Assembly (NCBI RefSeq): GCF_024244095.1
Contig: NW_026250689.1
Location: forward strand, 186,001 to 250,000
Direction of reading: 5' to 3'
Length of the DNA: 64,000 nucleotides
Origin: Nematocida homosporus
Taxonomy: Eukaryota; Microsporidia
Part shown: positions 17,447-27,552 of the stretch, piece by piece
Position numbering within the stretch: position 1 is the stretch's first letter
Layout: the number at the start of each line of letters is the position of its first letter
Program-made: the position numbers and the translations under genes
The notes under the pieces: model-generated
Seen by the model: the letters and a program-made list of their open reading frames with translations, nothing else
Database searches by the model: none
Told to the model about the DNA's origin: nothing

Positions 17447-17914
17447 TCAACGCCGGGTTTTAGCGCCACTAAGTAGTCTTTCTGAGTTATCCTGGGCAGC
17501 TGCTTCACGGCATCTATCAAGACTATCACAAAGATGTTCTTCTGGGACTGAGTGTTTAGCACAGAAGGCTTTAGTGCAGTACTTACAGGCGAGGGAAGAG
17601 GTAAGAATGGGGTTAGTACAGGAAGAGTGCGAGCATTTGCGGCGGATGCCTAGGACTAGGACGGAAGGAAGAGGGGCTGAGAGGAGTTGGGATGGACTGG
17701 TGAGTGGTTTATGGTCTATCTCGAGGCGAATGCAGGAGAGTCCGAAGAGTTCGTGGGCTTTCTTTTTTAGACTAGCGATGATGTCTTCGTTGAAAGCGAG
17801 GGAGAGGAGTTGTTCGGTGTAATTGTAAACTATCTTGACTGATAGGGTTCTTTCGACGAGGACGGGACTACTAGGAGGGACTTCTGGTCTAATGCATTCC
17901 TTCTGAGACTCCAT
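17447..17914 (-). CDS. AN1-type zinc-finger protein with ubiquitin-like N-terminal region
   Basis: From the first ATG at 17914 the product is 155 aa (an in-frame GTG lies further upstream). A C-terminal AN1 finger is clear at about residues 94-130: CSHSSC, then CKYC, FCAKHSVPEEHLC, with the expected Cys/His ligands. The region before it (LSVKIVYNYTEQLLSL to VLVLGIRRK) has the length and strand pattern of a ubiquitin-like fold; this is a weaker call. AN1 proteins usually work with Cdc48 and the proteasome in protein quality control. Coding-strand upstream sequence carries TTTATTTTGGGAACC, a GGG-type motif. Confidence 0.7.
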   Translation of the reverse strand: MESQKECIRPEVPPSSPVLVERTLSVKIVYNYTEQLLSLAFNEDIIASLKKKAHELFGLSCIRLEIDHKPLTSPSQLLSAPLPSVLVLGIRRKCSHSSCTNPILTSSLACKYCTKAFCAKHSVPEEHLCDSLDRCREAAAQDNSERLLSGAKTRR

Positions 17915-19506
17915 ACTCAAGCTGGTTCCCAAAATAAATAGTAGCTCAATTGTTGGTCCACCCAGGCGCCAATGATTAGGTTGAGTTAGTGTCACTTCTT
18001 ACTGCTTATTTTGCTATTTACTACATCTTGGTTTGGCATTCTATTTGCTGCTGCTTAGTGTTTAACTTAGGACTTGTTTAGTGTTCAATTAGTGTTCAAT
18101 TAGTGTTTAACTAAAGATACAAGTTAATACTATCCTAATACTATCCTAATACTATCTTAATACTATCCAGTTTAGTACTAATTAGGTGGTGTAGTCGAAG
18201 TAATCATAGATGTGAGTTTTAACGGGTCGGTTTATTTCATCTGTGCTTGCGTTTATCTTTGCTTGCTTTTGTTTCTGGGCTGTCTAATCGGTGTAGGTTT
18301 GGTGTGTTGGTTGGCTTAATACTTGTGGGTTAAGTTTGGTTTAGCACGTGACCTGTAGTTTAATGGTGGACTCTCTAGAAATATAAATGGGTCTTTGGCC
18401 TGGAGATGAGTAAGTTGAAACTGTTTGTTAGATTGAGTTTGTATTTTGAAGTTGCTTCTTTTTGAGGATGAGTAGATACCATATCTCTATACTCCCAGCC
18501 GCACACAATAATACCAACCTAATACTAACGCAAACTAACTCAACACACACCCCATACCAACCAAAACAGACAAGATAAGACCAGAAAACGTCAACTCAAC
18601 TTATCTCAACTTATCTCAATTCAATTCAATTCAACTCAACCTAATTATAACTTAAATAATAAATTAAACCCAACCCAATACTAACTCAGTTCAATTTCGT
18701 TTTTGTTTTACTTTAGATTATAAACTCAAATAATATTCAGATAATACTCAGATAATACTATTGTAATACTCAGATAATCCCACTTTAAGATATTCAAGTC
18801 CAATTACATATCTACTCAACACAATAAACAAGACTTCTTCTCAACATCCTTCAAATACATATAGACCACAAAACACTATAATTACTATCTAATTGGATTG
18901 GTATTGGGTTGGTATCTAATTGAGTTAGTAGCTAATTCAATTGCTATCTAATTCAATTGCTATCTAATTCAATTGCTATCTAACTTAATTCAACTTAATT
19001 AATTAACCCAATACTGAACTTCACTCAGCTTACTCACTTACACTACACTACACTACACTACACAACTCCACATAACTCAACATAACTATACTCTACTCTA
19101 CAATACATTACTCTACACTACACAACTCCACAAACCCCACCCAATACCAACTCAATCTAAACCTATTAATGAAGCAGTCTTCTTTATTTAAGCACCCAAT
19201 TAGTATCATTAACTTTACTCAACTTAACTCAACTCAACCCAACTTAACTCAACTTAACTCAACCCAACCCAACTTAACTCAACTCAACTCAACTTTACTT
19301 AACTTAACTAAAACCTAATCCAAAACAACTAAAACTTAAACAAATCACACTTCACATAAACAAACCCCACTTCACCCCAGACCATCCACTACTAAACCAC
19401 ATCTAAACCACTCAAAATCACACAATAATATTAACTTAATCTCAGCCGTTGCACCAACGTTTTTAAATTTTTTAGTATTGGGTTATACAGGGGTATTAGA
19501 CAGGGG
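17915..19506. other. Long low-complexity spacer
   Basis: About 1.6 kb without a credible gene. It holds AATACTATCCT repeats (about 18130-18170), mixed unique sequence to about 18480, then A/C-rich low complexity up to the next plus-strand gene, with a T-rich tract directly before the gene's 5' end. Confidence 0.55.
18931..18985. repeat. 16-bp tandem repeat
   Basis: The unit GCTATCTAATTCAATT is repeated about three and a half times head to tail with almost no change. Confidence 0.75.
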
Positions 19507-20598
19507 ATGGGAAGACAAAGAATAGTTGATAAGGAATGGGATATCAAATCTCAAATACATAGTGAATTTAGGTCCAAAATCGGAGAAAGTGTTTATGGTG
19601 ATAGTAGTTTAGACCGAGAAAGTTATAATGATACAAATTTCACTGAAGAGATCGGTGAAGATGACTCAAGTGAGTTAAAAAGGCCTAAGGAGTCCAAAGG
19701 TCCCAGAAAGGTAGTAAATCGTCCAGCTTCACAGCCGTACATTAAACCAGTGAATGGCGAGAATCGACTTTGTTTCAAGTATCCAACTAAAATGTGCGAT
19801 GACCCTCAGATAGATAAGAGTTTTGAAGAGACTGAATTCTCAATCAAGTTTGATATCGAAAATGTTGATATCGACAAGATGACTGAAAAGTTCAAAATGG
19901 ATAACAGTGTCTATCCCAGGGCTAATGTTGATCCAGAGAAGTATATGGGTAATCGCTGGGAGTACGAAACTGAAGTTAACAAACTAGCTTGGAAATTAGC
20001 CGCTCTTAATCCGGGCCTTCTTTACGGTAAGAAAGGTATTGTGCAAAGAGCAGTCGATTCCTATCGTAATTTACATCGATCGACTAGTTCACGACGAGTT
20101 GTACGGATGAAGAAGATGAGTGAAGGGACTTTGCGTAAACGTCATATTGAGAACTCACCGACTACAGCTACAGTGACCTGGACGCAAAAAGGAGTAGCTA
20201 AGAAGTGCAAAGTTCGAGTGGATATTGAAACGATTGATTATGATAAGATTGACGCGGAGTTTAAACTTAAGTATTCGGTCTTTAGTAGTGATTTTGATGA
20301 GCAATCTTTCGGATTAGGCCGTTGGGAGAACATGAATGAAGATAACTTACTGGCGGTTAAGATAGCATTCTTAAACGTAGAGAATACTTCATTCTGGAAT
20401 GCCGTTAAGGGTACTGATAAGGTAACAATGTTGCGTAAGGCTGTGGAAGCTTATAAGGCTAAGAAAGCTTATGAGGAAACGAGTCTAATGGGTGGAAGTG
20501 GCGAGTCAATGGGCGGGACCGAGTTACCGCAAGATCTTTACTTTATTGATCCAGCGGAGATGTCTTATCGGGAGAAGTCCTTTTACTACTACTTATAA
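19507..20598 (+). CDS. Orphan protein with two internal repeats
   Basis: The 363-aa protein has no signal peptide or membrane span. Two related modules of about 75 residues occur near 118-192 and 240-318. Shared features are an acidic start (DIENVDIDKM / DIETIDYDKI), then F-K-x-x-x-S-V, then RWE, a L-A-x-K-x-A-x-L-N helix, and a final RKAVEAYKA / QRAVDSYRN helix. The stretch between them is basic (RRVVRMKKMSEGTLRKRHIE). This suggests a duplicated small helical domain, perhaps nucleic-acid or chromatin binding; that is inference. GGGG lies directly before the ATG. The family is not recognised. Confidence 0.65.
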   Translation: MGRQRIVDKEWDIKSQIHSEFRSKIGESVYGDSSLDRESYNDTNFTEEIGEDDSSELKRPKESKGPRKVVNRPASQPYIKPVNGENRLCFKYPTKMCDDPQIDKSFEETEFSIKFDIENVDIDKMTEKFKMDNSVYPRANVDPEKYMGNRWEYETEVNKLAWKLAALNPGLLYGKKGIVQRAVDSYRNLHRSTSSRRVVRMKKMSEGTLRKRHIENSPTTATVTWTQKGVAKKCKVRVDIETIDYDKIDAEFKLKYSVFSSDFDEQSFGLGRWENMNEDNLLAVKIAFLNVENTSFWNAVKGTDKVTMLRKAVEAYKAKKAYEETSLMGGSGESMGGTELPQDLYFIDPAEMSYREKSFYYYL

Positions 20599-20944
20599 GC
20601 GAGTGGGCAGAGAGTCAGCGAGCGTGTGTGTGCTACTAGCATAGACAGTCGCAGCAGTGCCATCGCCCGCGCCGGGGTATGGGCAATAATAAATAGTACC
20701 GAACGTTCAATAGGGTTGAGTTAGTATTGGGTTGTGGTGGTGTTGAGTAGGGTTGAGGTGGTGTTGGGTTGGGTTGAGTAGAGTAGAGTAGAGTTATGGT
20801 GATAGTAGAGTTATGGTGGTGTTAGATTAGGTTATATTGAGTTTGTTGAGTTATGGTGTTAGTATTGGGTTAACTGATGTTAATCTAAGTAGGGATGCGG
20901 GTTGTGTATAAAAGCTATCAATACTCTTTAGGTAGTGCTAAGTT
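20599..20944. other. Intergenic 3' flank
   Basis: A short GC-richer stretch (20600-20680) follows the stop, with AATAAA at about 20688, then G/T-rich low complexity. No gene seen. Confidence 0.45.
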
Positions 20945-21315
20945 GGTATTTATTATGCGATATCATCTGTTTTATGTGATGTTTTAGTTCCCAATTAGGC
21001 AATACGAGATAAGTATTTGGGTTGGTGGTTAGTATTTGGTAGAGAAGTTATGGGTATTAAGATAGGCATCATTTTGAAAGATAAGAATTAGAACTTTGCT
21101 GAGAAAGATATGTGCTTGTCTGAGAAATCTAAGAGAGGTGTTCCAAACGTTACATCTTTTTGATACCTAAGTGTGATACTCAACTTAATACTAACTTAAT
21201 ACAATACCAACGCAACTCAACTCAATGTTATATGAATAAAGAATAGAGAGTCCGGCTTGTTTCGTTGTCTTTGCTTGAGTTGGTGCTGGTTAGGAGGGAC
21301 TTCCTTACAGGGAAT
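20945..21315. repeat. Diverged intergenic repeat, copy B
   Basis: Collinear partner of 16284-16655, with similar length and block order. It lies in the spacer before LCB1. Confidence 0.45.
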
Positions 21316-21414
21316 GATAGGGGTGTGTTAGTATTGGGTAGGGTTGAGGTAGGTTTAGGTTGGAGTGGGTTAGGTTTAGATAGTATAAGTTGAGATAGTA
21401 TAAGTTGAGATAGT

Positions 21415-23028
21415 ATGTGGAATGGACTGGGTCTAGAAGGGAATGGTCGTAGGTCTAGAAGGGGAGGGGATGGGATTAATTGGGAGAATTTAAGGAAAAC
21501 AATGATGTCAATGGTATGGACGGTGCTTTGTGCGCTTAAGGACCCCTACCAGAACAACCCAATTAGGATTGTGTTGGAGATCTTATTGTTGGGGGTAGTT
21601 CTGCGGTATGCATTTTCGCGGCGGGGGAATGGTGTTGATTCGGAGATAGTTTTGTCGGATGGTGAGGCGGAACAATTGATTGCGGAATGGGAGCCGAAAG
21701 AGCTGGGGGAGGAAGTGGCTGAGCCGGAGATAGGTAAGGTGAAGTATGTTCTATCTTCTTTTACGCCGTTCTTGTTCAATGGGGGAAGTCTAGGAGATGA
21801 ACCGGTGGCGGGTTTACCTGGTGAGACGGTTGAGAATCGGATGCGGAAGAAGAAAGAGATTAAGGCGGTAGTGGATAAGTACGGGGTTGGTACGTGTGGG
21901 CCGCGTGGGTTTTATGGGACTTTGGATGTACAGTTGGATTTAGAGGCAGCTTTAGCACAATCTTTGGGTGTGGAAGGGGTTGTGTTGTATGCTCATGCTT
22001 TATTAGCGATTGCAAGTGTGATTAAGTGTTTTTGTAAACGAAGTGATGTAATCTTTTATGATTATCGGTCTTCCGTTAGTATTAGACGGGGCATTTATGC
22101 TTCTAAGGCGAAAGCTATTTCTTATACAACTCCCTCTGATTTGAATGCGAAATTGTCTTTGGAGAAAGCTAGCCGGATGTTTATCATTACGGAAGGTATC
22201 TTTGAAGAAACGGGTGAAACGGCCGATTTAGGAGCTGTTGTACGAACCAAACAGGCTCATAAGGCCTTTTTGATTTTGGACGAGTCTATTTCTATTCCTA
22301 TGCTGGGCACACGCGGTTCAGTGGGTTTCTTTGGGATTGATCCGGCTGAGATTGATTTATGGATTGGATCTTTAGCTGGTGGGTACGAATCAGCCGGTGG
22401 ATTTTGTGGCAGTACTCGGGTCAATTCTGATCAGCAAAGACTGTGCAGTTTAGCTTACTGTTTCTCGGCTTCTTTACCAGCCGCCCTAACTTGTTTTGGT
22501 CTGGCTAATATTGAAACAGTTGCCGCCTGGGAGGCTGCAGCAGATCCCGGTTTAGTGGTAAGTAGTGAGGAAGAAAGTTCCAGTGAGTGTGAGTTCTCTT
22601 ATGCCCCAGAGATAGAATTCCCAGTACGAAGACCTTCCCGCTCACCTAAATTCGCCCGACGGTTCTGCCGCGAGAAGAACACACTAATCAACAGTCCAGC
22701 CGTTGCGGCACTAGTTCGTAATTTCAACCAATGTGCCAAAAAGACCGGAGTTAGTATTAGAGCTCGTAATGATTCATTTACGCCAATTGTTCGACTAGTT
22801 ATTCAAGAAGAAACAGCCGAGAAGTCATTCCTTATTCAGCACGCCTACACACTCCTACTAGCCCAAGGTATCTTCGTCCGTACAACTCAATTCCCCGAAC
22901 CCGCCCTACTACTAATAGTTGACAATTCCATTACACCCGCCACAGCCAATACAATCTCTCTTGCCCTCTATGCCATCATGGCCGAAGTACTAACCGCCCA
23001 CGACCAAAATGAAGCCACCCACAAGTAA
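21415..23028 (+). CDS. LCB1: Serine palmitoyltransferase subunit LCB1
   Basis: The 537-aa protein has one N-terminal membrane span near residues 45-66 (IRIVLEILLLGVVLRYAF). A fold-type I PLP-transferase domain follows. KYGVGTCGPRGFYGTLDVQ, CFCKRSDVI and LILDESIS match Lcb1. At the place where the catalytic subunit Lcb2 has its PLP lysine, this protein reads GSLAGGYESAGGFC with no lysine, which fits the non-catalytic Lcb1 subunit. Lcb1/Lcb2 condense serine with palmitoyl-CoA at the ER, the first step of sphingolipid synthesis. Lcb2 is not in this window. An acidic Ser/Glu stretch near residue 385 is an insertion. Confidence 0.85.
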   Translation: MWNGLGLEGNGRRSRRGGDGINWENLRKTMMSMVWTVLCALKDPYQNNPIRIVLEILLLGVVLRYAFSRRGNGVDSEIVLSDGEAEQLIAEWEPKELGEEVAEPEIGKVKYVLSSFTPFLFNGGSLGDEPVAGLPGETVENRMRKKKEIKAVVDKYGVGTCGPRGFYGTLDVQLDLEAALAQSLGVEGVVLYAHALLAIASVIKCFCKRSDVIFYDYRSSVSIRRGIYASKAKAISYTTPSDLNAKLSLEKASRMFIITEGIFEETGETADLGAVVRTKQAHKAFLILDESISIPMLGTRGSVGFFGIDPAEIDLWIGSLAGGYESAGGFCGSTRVNSDQQRLCSLAYCFSASLPAALTCFGLANIETVAAWEAAADPGLVVSSEEESSSECEFSYAPEIEFPVRRPSRSPKFARRFCREKNTLINSPAVAALVRNFNQCAKKTGVSIRARNDSFTPIVRLVIQEETAEKSFLIQHAYTLLLAQGIFVRTTQFPEPALLLIVDNSITPATANTISLALYAIMAEVLTAHDQNEATHK

Positions 23029-23473
23029 CCCATTTGGGCTAGGATAGATAAAGATAACAAATACATATATAATTACATCTCTAATTAAGTTAAGATAAGT
23101 TAGGTTTTGTTTGGGTTTGTGTTAGGTTAGGTTTGGATTGGGTTAAGTTAAGTTAAGTTAAGTCTGTACTAACCCAACCTAACACTAATACCAACACTAA
23201 CACTAACCAAACCAACCCACAACCAACACAATACCATCTTAATACTATCTAAACCCTATCTAAACACCAAATCAATACCAAATCAAAATCAAAACCAAAC
23301 CAACCCAACTCAAAACCAACTCAATCTAAACCCAAAACGTCTTTATTAATTGGCCAGCCATCTTAATACTATCTAAATACTATCTAGATACTATCTAAAC
23401 ACTATCTAAATACCATCTAAACACCCAGCCGAAGTACATAAACTAATACGCAGTAGGCAATAAGTAGAGTGCT
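23029..23473. repeat. Intergenic low complexity, keto then amino
   Basis: G/T-rich words follow the LCB1 stop to about 23165. The composition then flips to A/C-rich up to the end of the minus-strand eL36 gene, including an 11-bp TACTATCTAAA-type tandem repeat at about 23360-23430. No gene seen. Confidence 0.55.
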
Positions 23474-23833
23474 TTAAAGCCGAGGCCTTAAAGTAGCCAT
23501 TAAACGGTCTTGCTTACGCTTGGCCATCTTAAGAGACCCAAGTCTCTTCTTAAGGAACTTCTTCATCTTCTTCTCCTCCCCCTTCTTTGCAAAATCTAAG
23601 GCCTTCTTCTCATACGGAGCCATACCACAGATCTCCTTTGCAATGTTTCTAGCTACTTCAGCTCTTTCCATGCACATCTTAGCTACGGCAGATGGATTCT
23701 TCCTTACTTCTTTTTTGTGCTGATTTCGAGAAATGATCTTCTTAACTGGATGTCCTCTTTCTCTTCCGAAAATCGTTCCATTTCCTTTAAGTTCTCCGTT
23801 AATAGGCTGAATAGTGTTGGGGTTGTACTTCAT
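23474..23833 (-). CDS. RPL36: Ribosomal protein eL36
   Basis: The 119-aa basic protein matches eL36 in its C-terminal two thirds: VARNIAKEICGMAPYEKKAL corresponds to the conserved VREIAGLSPYERR block, and FLKKRLGSLKMAKRK to the KRLG-x-x-x-RAK block. It is a component of the 60S subunit near the exit-tunnel side. The N terminus is about 20 residues longer than in yeast and divergent. A TATCCCTGCA motif lies directly upstream of the ATG on the coding strand. Confidence 0.8.
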   Translation of the reverse strand: MKYNPNTIQPINGELKGNGTIFGRERGHPVKKIISRNQHKKEVRKNPSAVAKMCMERAEVARNIAKEICGMAPYEKKALDFAKKGEEKKMKKFLKKRLGSLKMAKRKQDRLMATLRPRL

Positions 23834-23837
23834 ACTT

Positions 23838-23845
23838 TGCAGGGA
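23838..23845 (-). promoter_or_regulatory. CCC-type start-proximal motif
   Basis: On the coding strand the bases before the RPL36 ATG read TCCCTGCA. The same word, CCCCTGCA, precedes the RPS8 ATG. CCC/GGG motifs just upstream of starts are known in microsporidia. Confidence 0.5.
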
Positions 23846-24033
23846 TAGTAAAATAAAAAAGTAGAAAAGCCGTTGTAATAGTTAGAGATAGTGTTTAGTA
23901 TTGGGTTGGTATTGGGTTGGAGTTAGGAAGGGTAGAAGGGATTGAGTAGGTTTAGGGAAGGGATTAGGTGGAAGTGGGGTTAGGAAGGGGTGGAGGAGAG
24001 GAGGTATAGATTGGTCAGTCGTAAAAATAAAAT

Positions 24034-26961
24034 ATGCAGAGTAACCAGACGATTACAGATGTAGAGACTAGTAAGAATAAGACCGAGGAAAAGGGGAAGA
24101 GTGAAATTCAAGGGATTCGGGAGGAGATACGGGAAAGTTTTGGTTTATTGGAAGAGTTAGTAATGCGTGATGGAGAGGTTAAGGAAAGGGAAGTTTTAGG
24201 GAGTTTAGAACGACTGGGGGAGTTATTGGGTCGAGTGGGGAAGATTGAGTCAGTTTCAGAGTATAATATAGTAGAAAGACATGCATTAGGTGCTTTAATT
24301 GTCCGGGGGATACTTTTAGCTAAGATGGCTGGTCAAGGGAGTACGGGGGAGGGAGTGATTAGTACGGCGATAGAGAGGATTGAGTCTAAGTATAATTGGG
24401 ATATGTTATCAAGGAATTTAAAAGTATGTGCGGGTGAGTTAGATAGGGGTAAAGGTATTTTACTGGAGAGTCTTTTCTTGCATATCTTACAGATAGGAAG
24501 TGGATCATTATTACGTAAGGTAGAAGTAGCTCGGATAATAGGATTAAAAGCTAGGGCTAAGGCTAGATTAATTGGACGGATGGATCGGATTACGACTTAT
24601 ATCTTACGGACGGTAGAAGCTATTATTGATCAGAGTATTGAGACGATGATTCCTATTAGTCGGCAGACGGCTTATGAGAAGATTTGTGAGATAGTAGAAG
24701 GAATTATTGCGACTAATAATAAGGCATTCTTAGTACAGTTGATATTTGCTAATATGTACACTTCTCAGGAGATGTACAAGAATGCGTTGTTGAATCCGAA
24801 GAATATTTTGGTCCGCTTATCAGGCCATGAAGATAGTGAGAAATCGGGTGAAGAACGTGAGAAGAGTTATGCGTTGTACAAGTTAGTTTTAAAGGTAGTA
24901 GTGAAGTACTTGCGGATGCGTAAGGCGGAAGAACCTCAAATTGCTGGGAAGAGTATCTTGGAAGAGATCTTTGATGAAGATGAGGTAGAGATGATGGTTA
25001 AGTTGGTGGAGAAAGAGATGCCGGCTTATATTCAAGCGGAGATTCTGAACATTTTAGTGGAGGGAGAGGTGATTTTGCATAAGGCAGATACAATGGCCGT
25101 TACGCCGAGTAATATCTATCCTTTAGCCCGGTATGCCTTGCAACATCGGGGGACGGAAGCTGTACTGGCTAATATTATTAATGCGTTGGAGTTAGATGTG
25201 GTTGAGGCTGAGAATGAAGATGAGATGGAATTGAGTGCCCGGGAACACAATCCGGTATTGGTTTTGGACTTTATTAATGAGATGATGCGGCGGTACGTGG
25301 TGGAAGTAAGTGAGAATTCTTATCATTTTCAGAAGTATATTGCGGGGCCGGTTTTGGATGCTTACAATACACTAGTGCAGAATACGAGTAATCCTTTGAT
25401 TACAACGGGTTATTTAGCCTTACTTTCAACTCTGACTAATTTAGAGGAGTCGGCCACTAATCAGTCGGGATTTGCTAGTAGTATTCAGCGTAATTTAGTC
25501 TTGGCTAAGAGTATTACGGGTATTATTGCAACGGTTCGGCAAGTTTGTGCCTACTCGATTCAGAAGGAGACTTTGTATACGGAATGTCCAATTAGTGCCT
25601 TACCGGACGAGTTGTTGCCGGTGGTTATGGGGCAGGGAGCTATCTTGCAAGGGGCCCATTCGGTCTTTAGGTTGTGTCTTTTCTTGCCGCCGGCCTTGCA
25701 AATAACGGTGGCTTCTCGGCACTTGATGGGTATTCTCTTCCGGGTTTTGGCTGAGGAGGAGTCTTCTTTGAGTTGTAGTACTTTGTACTTTATTCGGGAG
25801 TTCTTTAAGAATAAGTCGGTGGTTCAGAAGATCTCGAATGCAATTAACAGTCGGTTCTTTTATTTGATGGCGGCTTTGGTTTCCCTGGGAGAGTTAGATA
25901 CGGTTTTGGATATTCTAGCGGCTAATCAGCGGATTTATCATAGTTTCTTCCGGAACCAGGTAGTGACACCACGATCGGTGAGTTTGTTCAAAGAAATGGA
26001 GTCTCTTTATGCTTTACTGGCCACTCTTATGGTTTACTACTATGCTGATGACCCGAAGCTTAAGAATGAAGCGATTAACCGGAGTTTAGTCGGTTTGTTT
26101 GATGAAGTCATTCGTTCTTTGAAGTCCCATGCGAATATTGTGCCGCACTTGGTTGATACGCCGGAATTTGGGTACTTCTTTAAGGCGGCGGCTTTACTGA
26201 GTACTGAGATTGCTTTGAATGTTAAGGACCTTCTTTACTTGATTATGAAGGCACAAATATCTACGGCTGATATTGATCCGCGTAAACCAAATGCTTCTCT
26301 TATCTATCGTAGTCCGAGTAAGATGGTTTCTGAGTGCTTTTTCTTCTACCACTTTGTCAGTGCGGGTCTTAGTGGGGCTTTAGTTAGTGATGAGAAGATT
26401 GCTGGTCATGAAATTCTGGCCGAAGTAAACAATCCTTTCTCAACTAATGCTCTGAAGTATATTGCTTTACTGGGTCTTTCTTCGGAGAATGCTGGTTATA
26501 AAAGCCCGGCGGCTGATCTCTTTGCTAATCTGGACCTAACGGGTGTTGGTGATAAAGAAAGACTTCTTTTTGTCAACCAGATCTATCGGGCTCTTTTCCT
26601 GTCCGGATCAGTGCAAGAAGGTGGTCCGGCGATTAGTCTGCCCTTCCCAGGCACGCCTCCACAAACGTTTAGTACGACTCCTAGCGAAACGCCTTGTACG
26701 GAAGCATCGGCTTACTCCTATGCTGACATGTGTCTACGTTCGGCCATTAAAGCCACGGAAGAAACCGGTGCTCCGCATACTTTGCCCATTAATATTGTTG
26801 CTGCCGGTACTCCTCCTCTTATTGCTGCCTTCCTTTACACTCTTCATGAAGCCGCGCCCAGTTCAGCGATTATCTTATCTTATATCAAGAAAATGCGCAA
26901 GTTTGTTCGTGAAGATGAATCCGTCTTCGCCCGGGTTCTTTCAACGATTCCCACTCAATAA
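24034..26961 (+). CDS. Large helical (HEAT-like) orphan protein
   Basis: The 975-aa protein has no signal peptide or clear membrane span. It is predicted almost wholly helical by its spacing of Leu/Ile/Ala, with many 30-45 residue hydrophobic-polar units, which suggests an alpha-solenoid such as a nucleoporin, karyopherin or scaffold. I could not match it to a named family. The C terminus ends in KKMRKFVREDESVFARVL. The ATG follows AAATAAAAT. The stop codon lies inside AATAAA and a G/T-rich flank follows. It is transcribed divergently from eL36. Confidence 0.7.
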   Translation: MQSNQTITDVETSKNKTEEKGKSEIQGIREEIRESFGLLEELVMRDGEVKEREVLGSLERLGELLGRVGKIESVSEYNIVERHALGALIVRGILLAKMAGQGSTGEGVISTAIERIESKYNWDMLSRNLKVCAGELDRGKGILLESLFLHILQIGSGSLLRKVEVARIIGLKARAKARLIGRMDRITTYILRTVEAIIDQSIETMIPISRQTAYEKICEIVEGIIATNNKAFLVQLIFANMYTSQEMYKNALLNPKNILVRLSGHEDSEKSGEEREKSYALYKLVLKVVVKYLRMRKAEEPQIAGKSILEEIFDEDEVEMMVKLVEKEMPAYIQAEILNILVEGEVILHKADTMAVTPSNIYPLARYALQHRGTEAVLANIINALELDVVEAENEDEMELSAREHNPVLVLDFINEMMRRYVVEVSENSYHFQKYIAGPVLDAYNTLVQNTSNPLITTGYLALLSTLTNLEESATNQSGFASSIQRNLVLAKSITGIIATVRQVCAYSIQKETLYTECPISALPDELLPVVMGQGAILQGAHSVFRLCLFLPPALQITVASRHLMGILFRVLAEEESSLSCSTLYFIREFFKNKSVVQKISNAINSRFFYLMAALVSLGELDTVLDILAANQRIYHSFFRNQVVTPRSVSLFKEMESLYALLATLMVYYYADDPKLKNEAINRSLVGLFDEVIRSLKSHANIVPHLVDTPEFGYFFKAAALLSTEIALNVKDLLYLIMKAQISTADIDPRKPNASLIYRSPSKMVSECFFFYHFVSAGLSGALVSDEKIAGHEILAEVNNPFSTNALKYIALLGLSSENAGYKSPAADLFANLDLTGVGDKERLLFVNQIYRALFLSGSVQEGGPAISLPFPGTPPQTFSTTPSETPCTEASAYSYADMCLRSAIKATEETGAPHTLPINIVAAGTPPLIAAFLYTLHEAAPSSAIILSYIKKMRKFVREDESVFARVLSTIPTQ

Positions 26962-26962
26962 A
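26957..26962 (+). terminator. AATAAA overlapping the stop codon
   Basis: Stop TAA at 26959-26961 lies within AATAAA; G/T-rich sequence continues to about 27120. Confidence 0.55.
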
Positions 26963-27539
26963 GGTTATGAGTTATGATTTAATGTTTAGTTCAAGTTGTG
27001 TTAAGTTGTGTTAAGTTGTGTTGTGTTCGTATTGAGTTAGTATTGGGTTGGGTTTGGTTGAGTTGGGTTTGGTTGGGATAAGATAAGCTGAGTGTTATTT
27101 AAGTATTGGGCGGCGTACTACTAACTCCACTCCACCTTAAGCCAACTAAATGCATAACCTATCACTATAACTCAAGATAAGATAAGATAAGATGGCTTAA
27201 CCCAATTAACTCCACTTAATACAATACAATACAAATCACCACCAGAACATATTATAACGTAAGACAATACAAATCACCAGAACCCAACTCAACTTACTAC
27301 AATACAACTTAACATAACTCAACTCAATATATCATAAAGTAAGACGATACAAATCATCACCAGAACATATCATAACTCAACTCAACTTACTACAATACAA
27401 CTTAACTCAACTTACTACAATACAACTTAACTCAACTCAACTCAATATATCATAGCGTAAGACGATACAAAACACCACTAGAACATAACTTAACATAACA
27501 CAACTCAACTCAATATAACATGACGTAAGACAATACTAA
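26963..27539. repeat. Spacer with imperfect tandem repeats before the MYST gene
   Basis: G/T-rich DNA gives way at about 27120 to A/C-rich DNA. The word GTAAGACRATAC recurs at 27259, 27339, 27457 and 27525, each within a longer unit that includes TATCATA and CACCAGAACATA-type sequence. No gene seen. Confidence 0.6.
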
Positions 27540-27543
27540 CCCC
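27540..27543 (+). promoter_or_regulatory. CCCC motif before MYST start
   Basis: CCCC followed by TTTATTTTT lies directly before the ATG at 27553, the same kind of motif as at RPS8, RPL36 and the J-protein gene. Confidence 0.4.
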
Positions 27544-27552
27544 TTTATTTTT

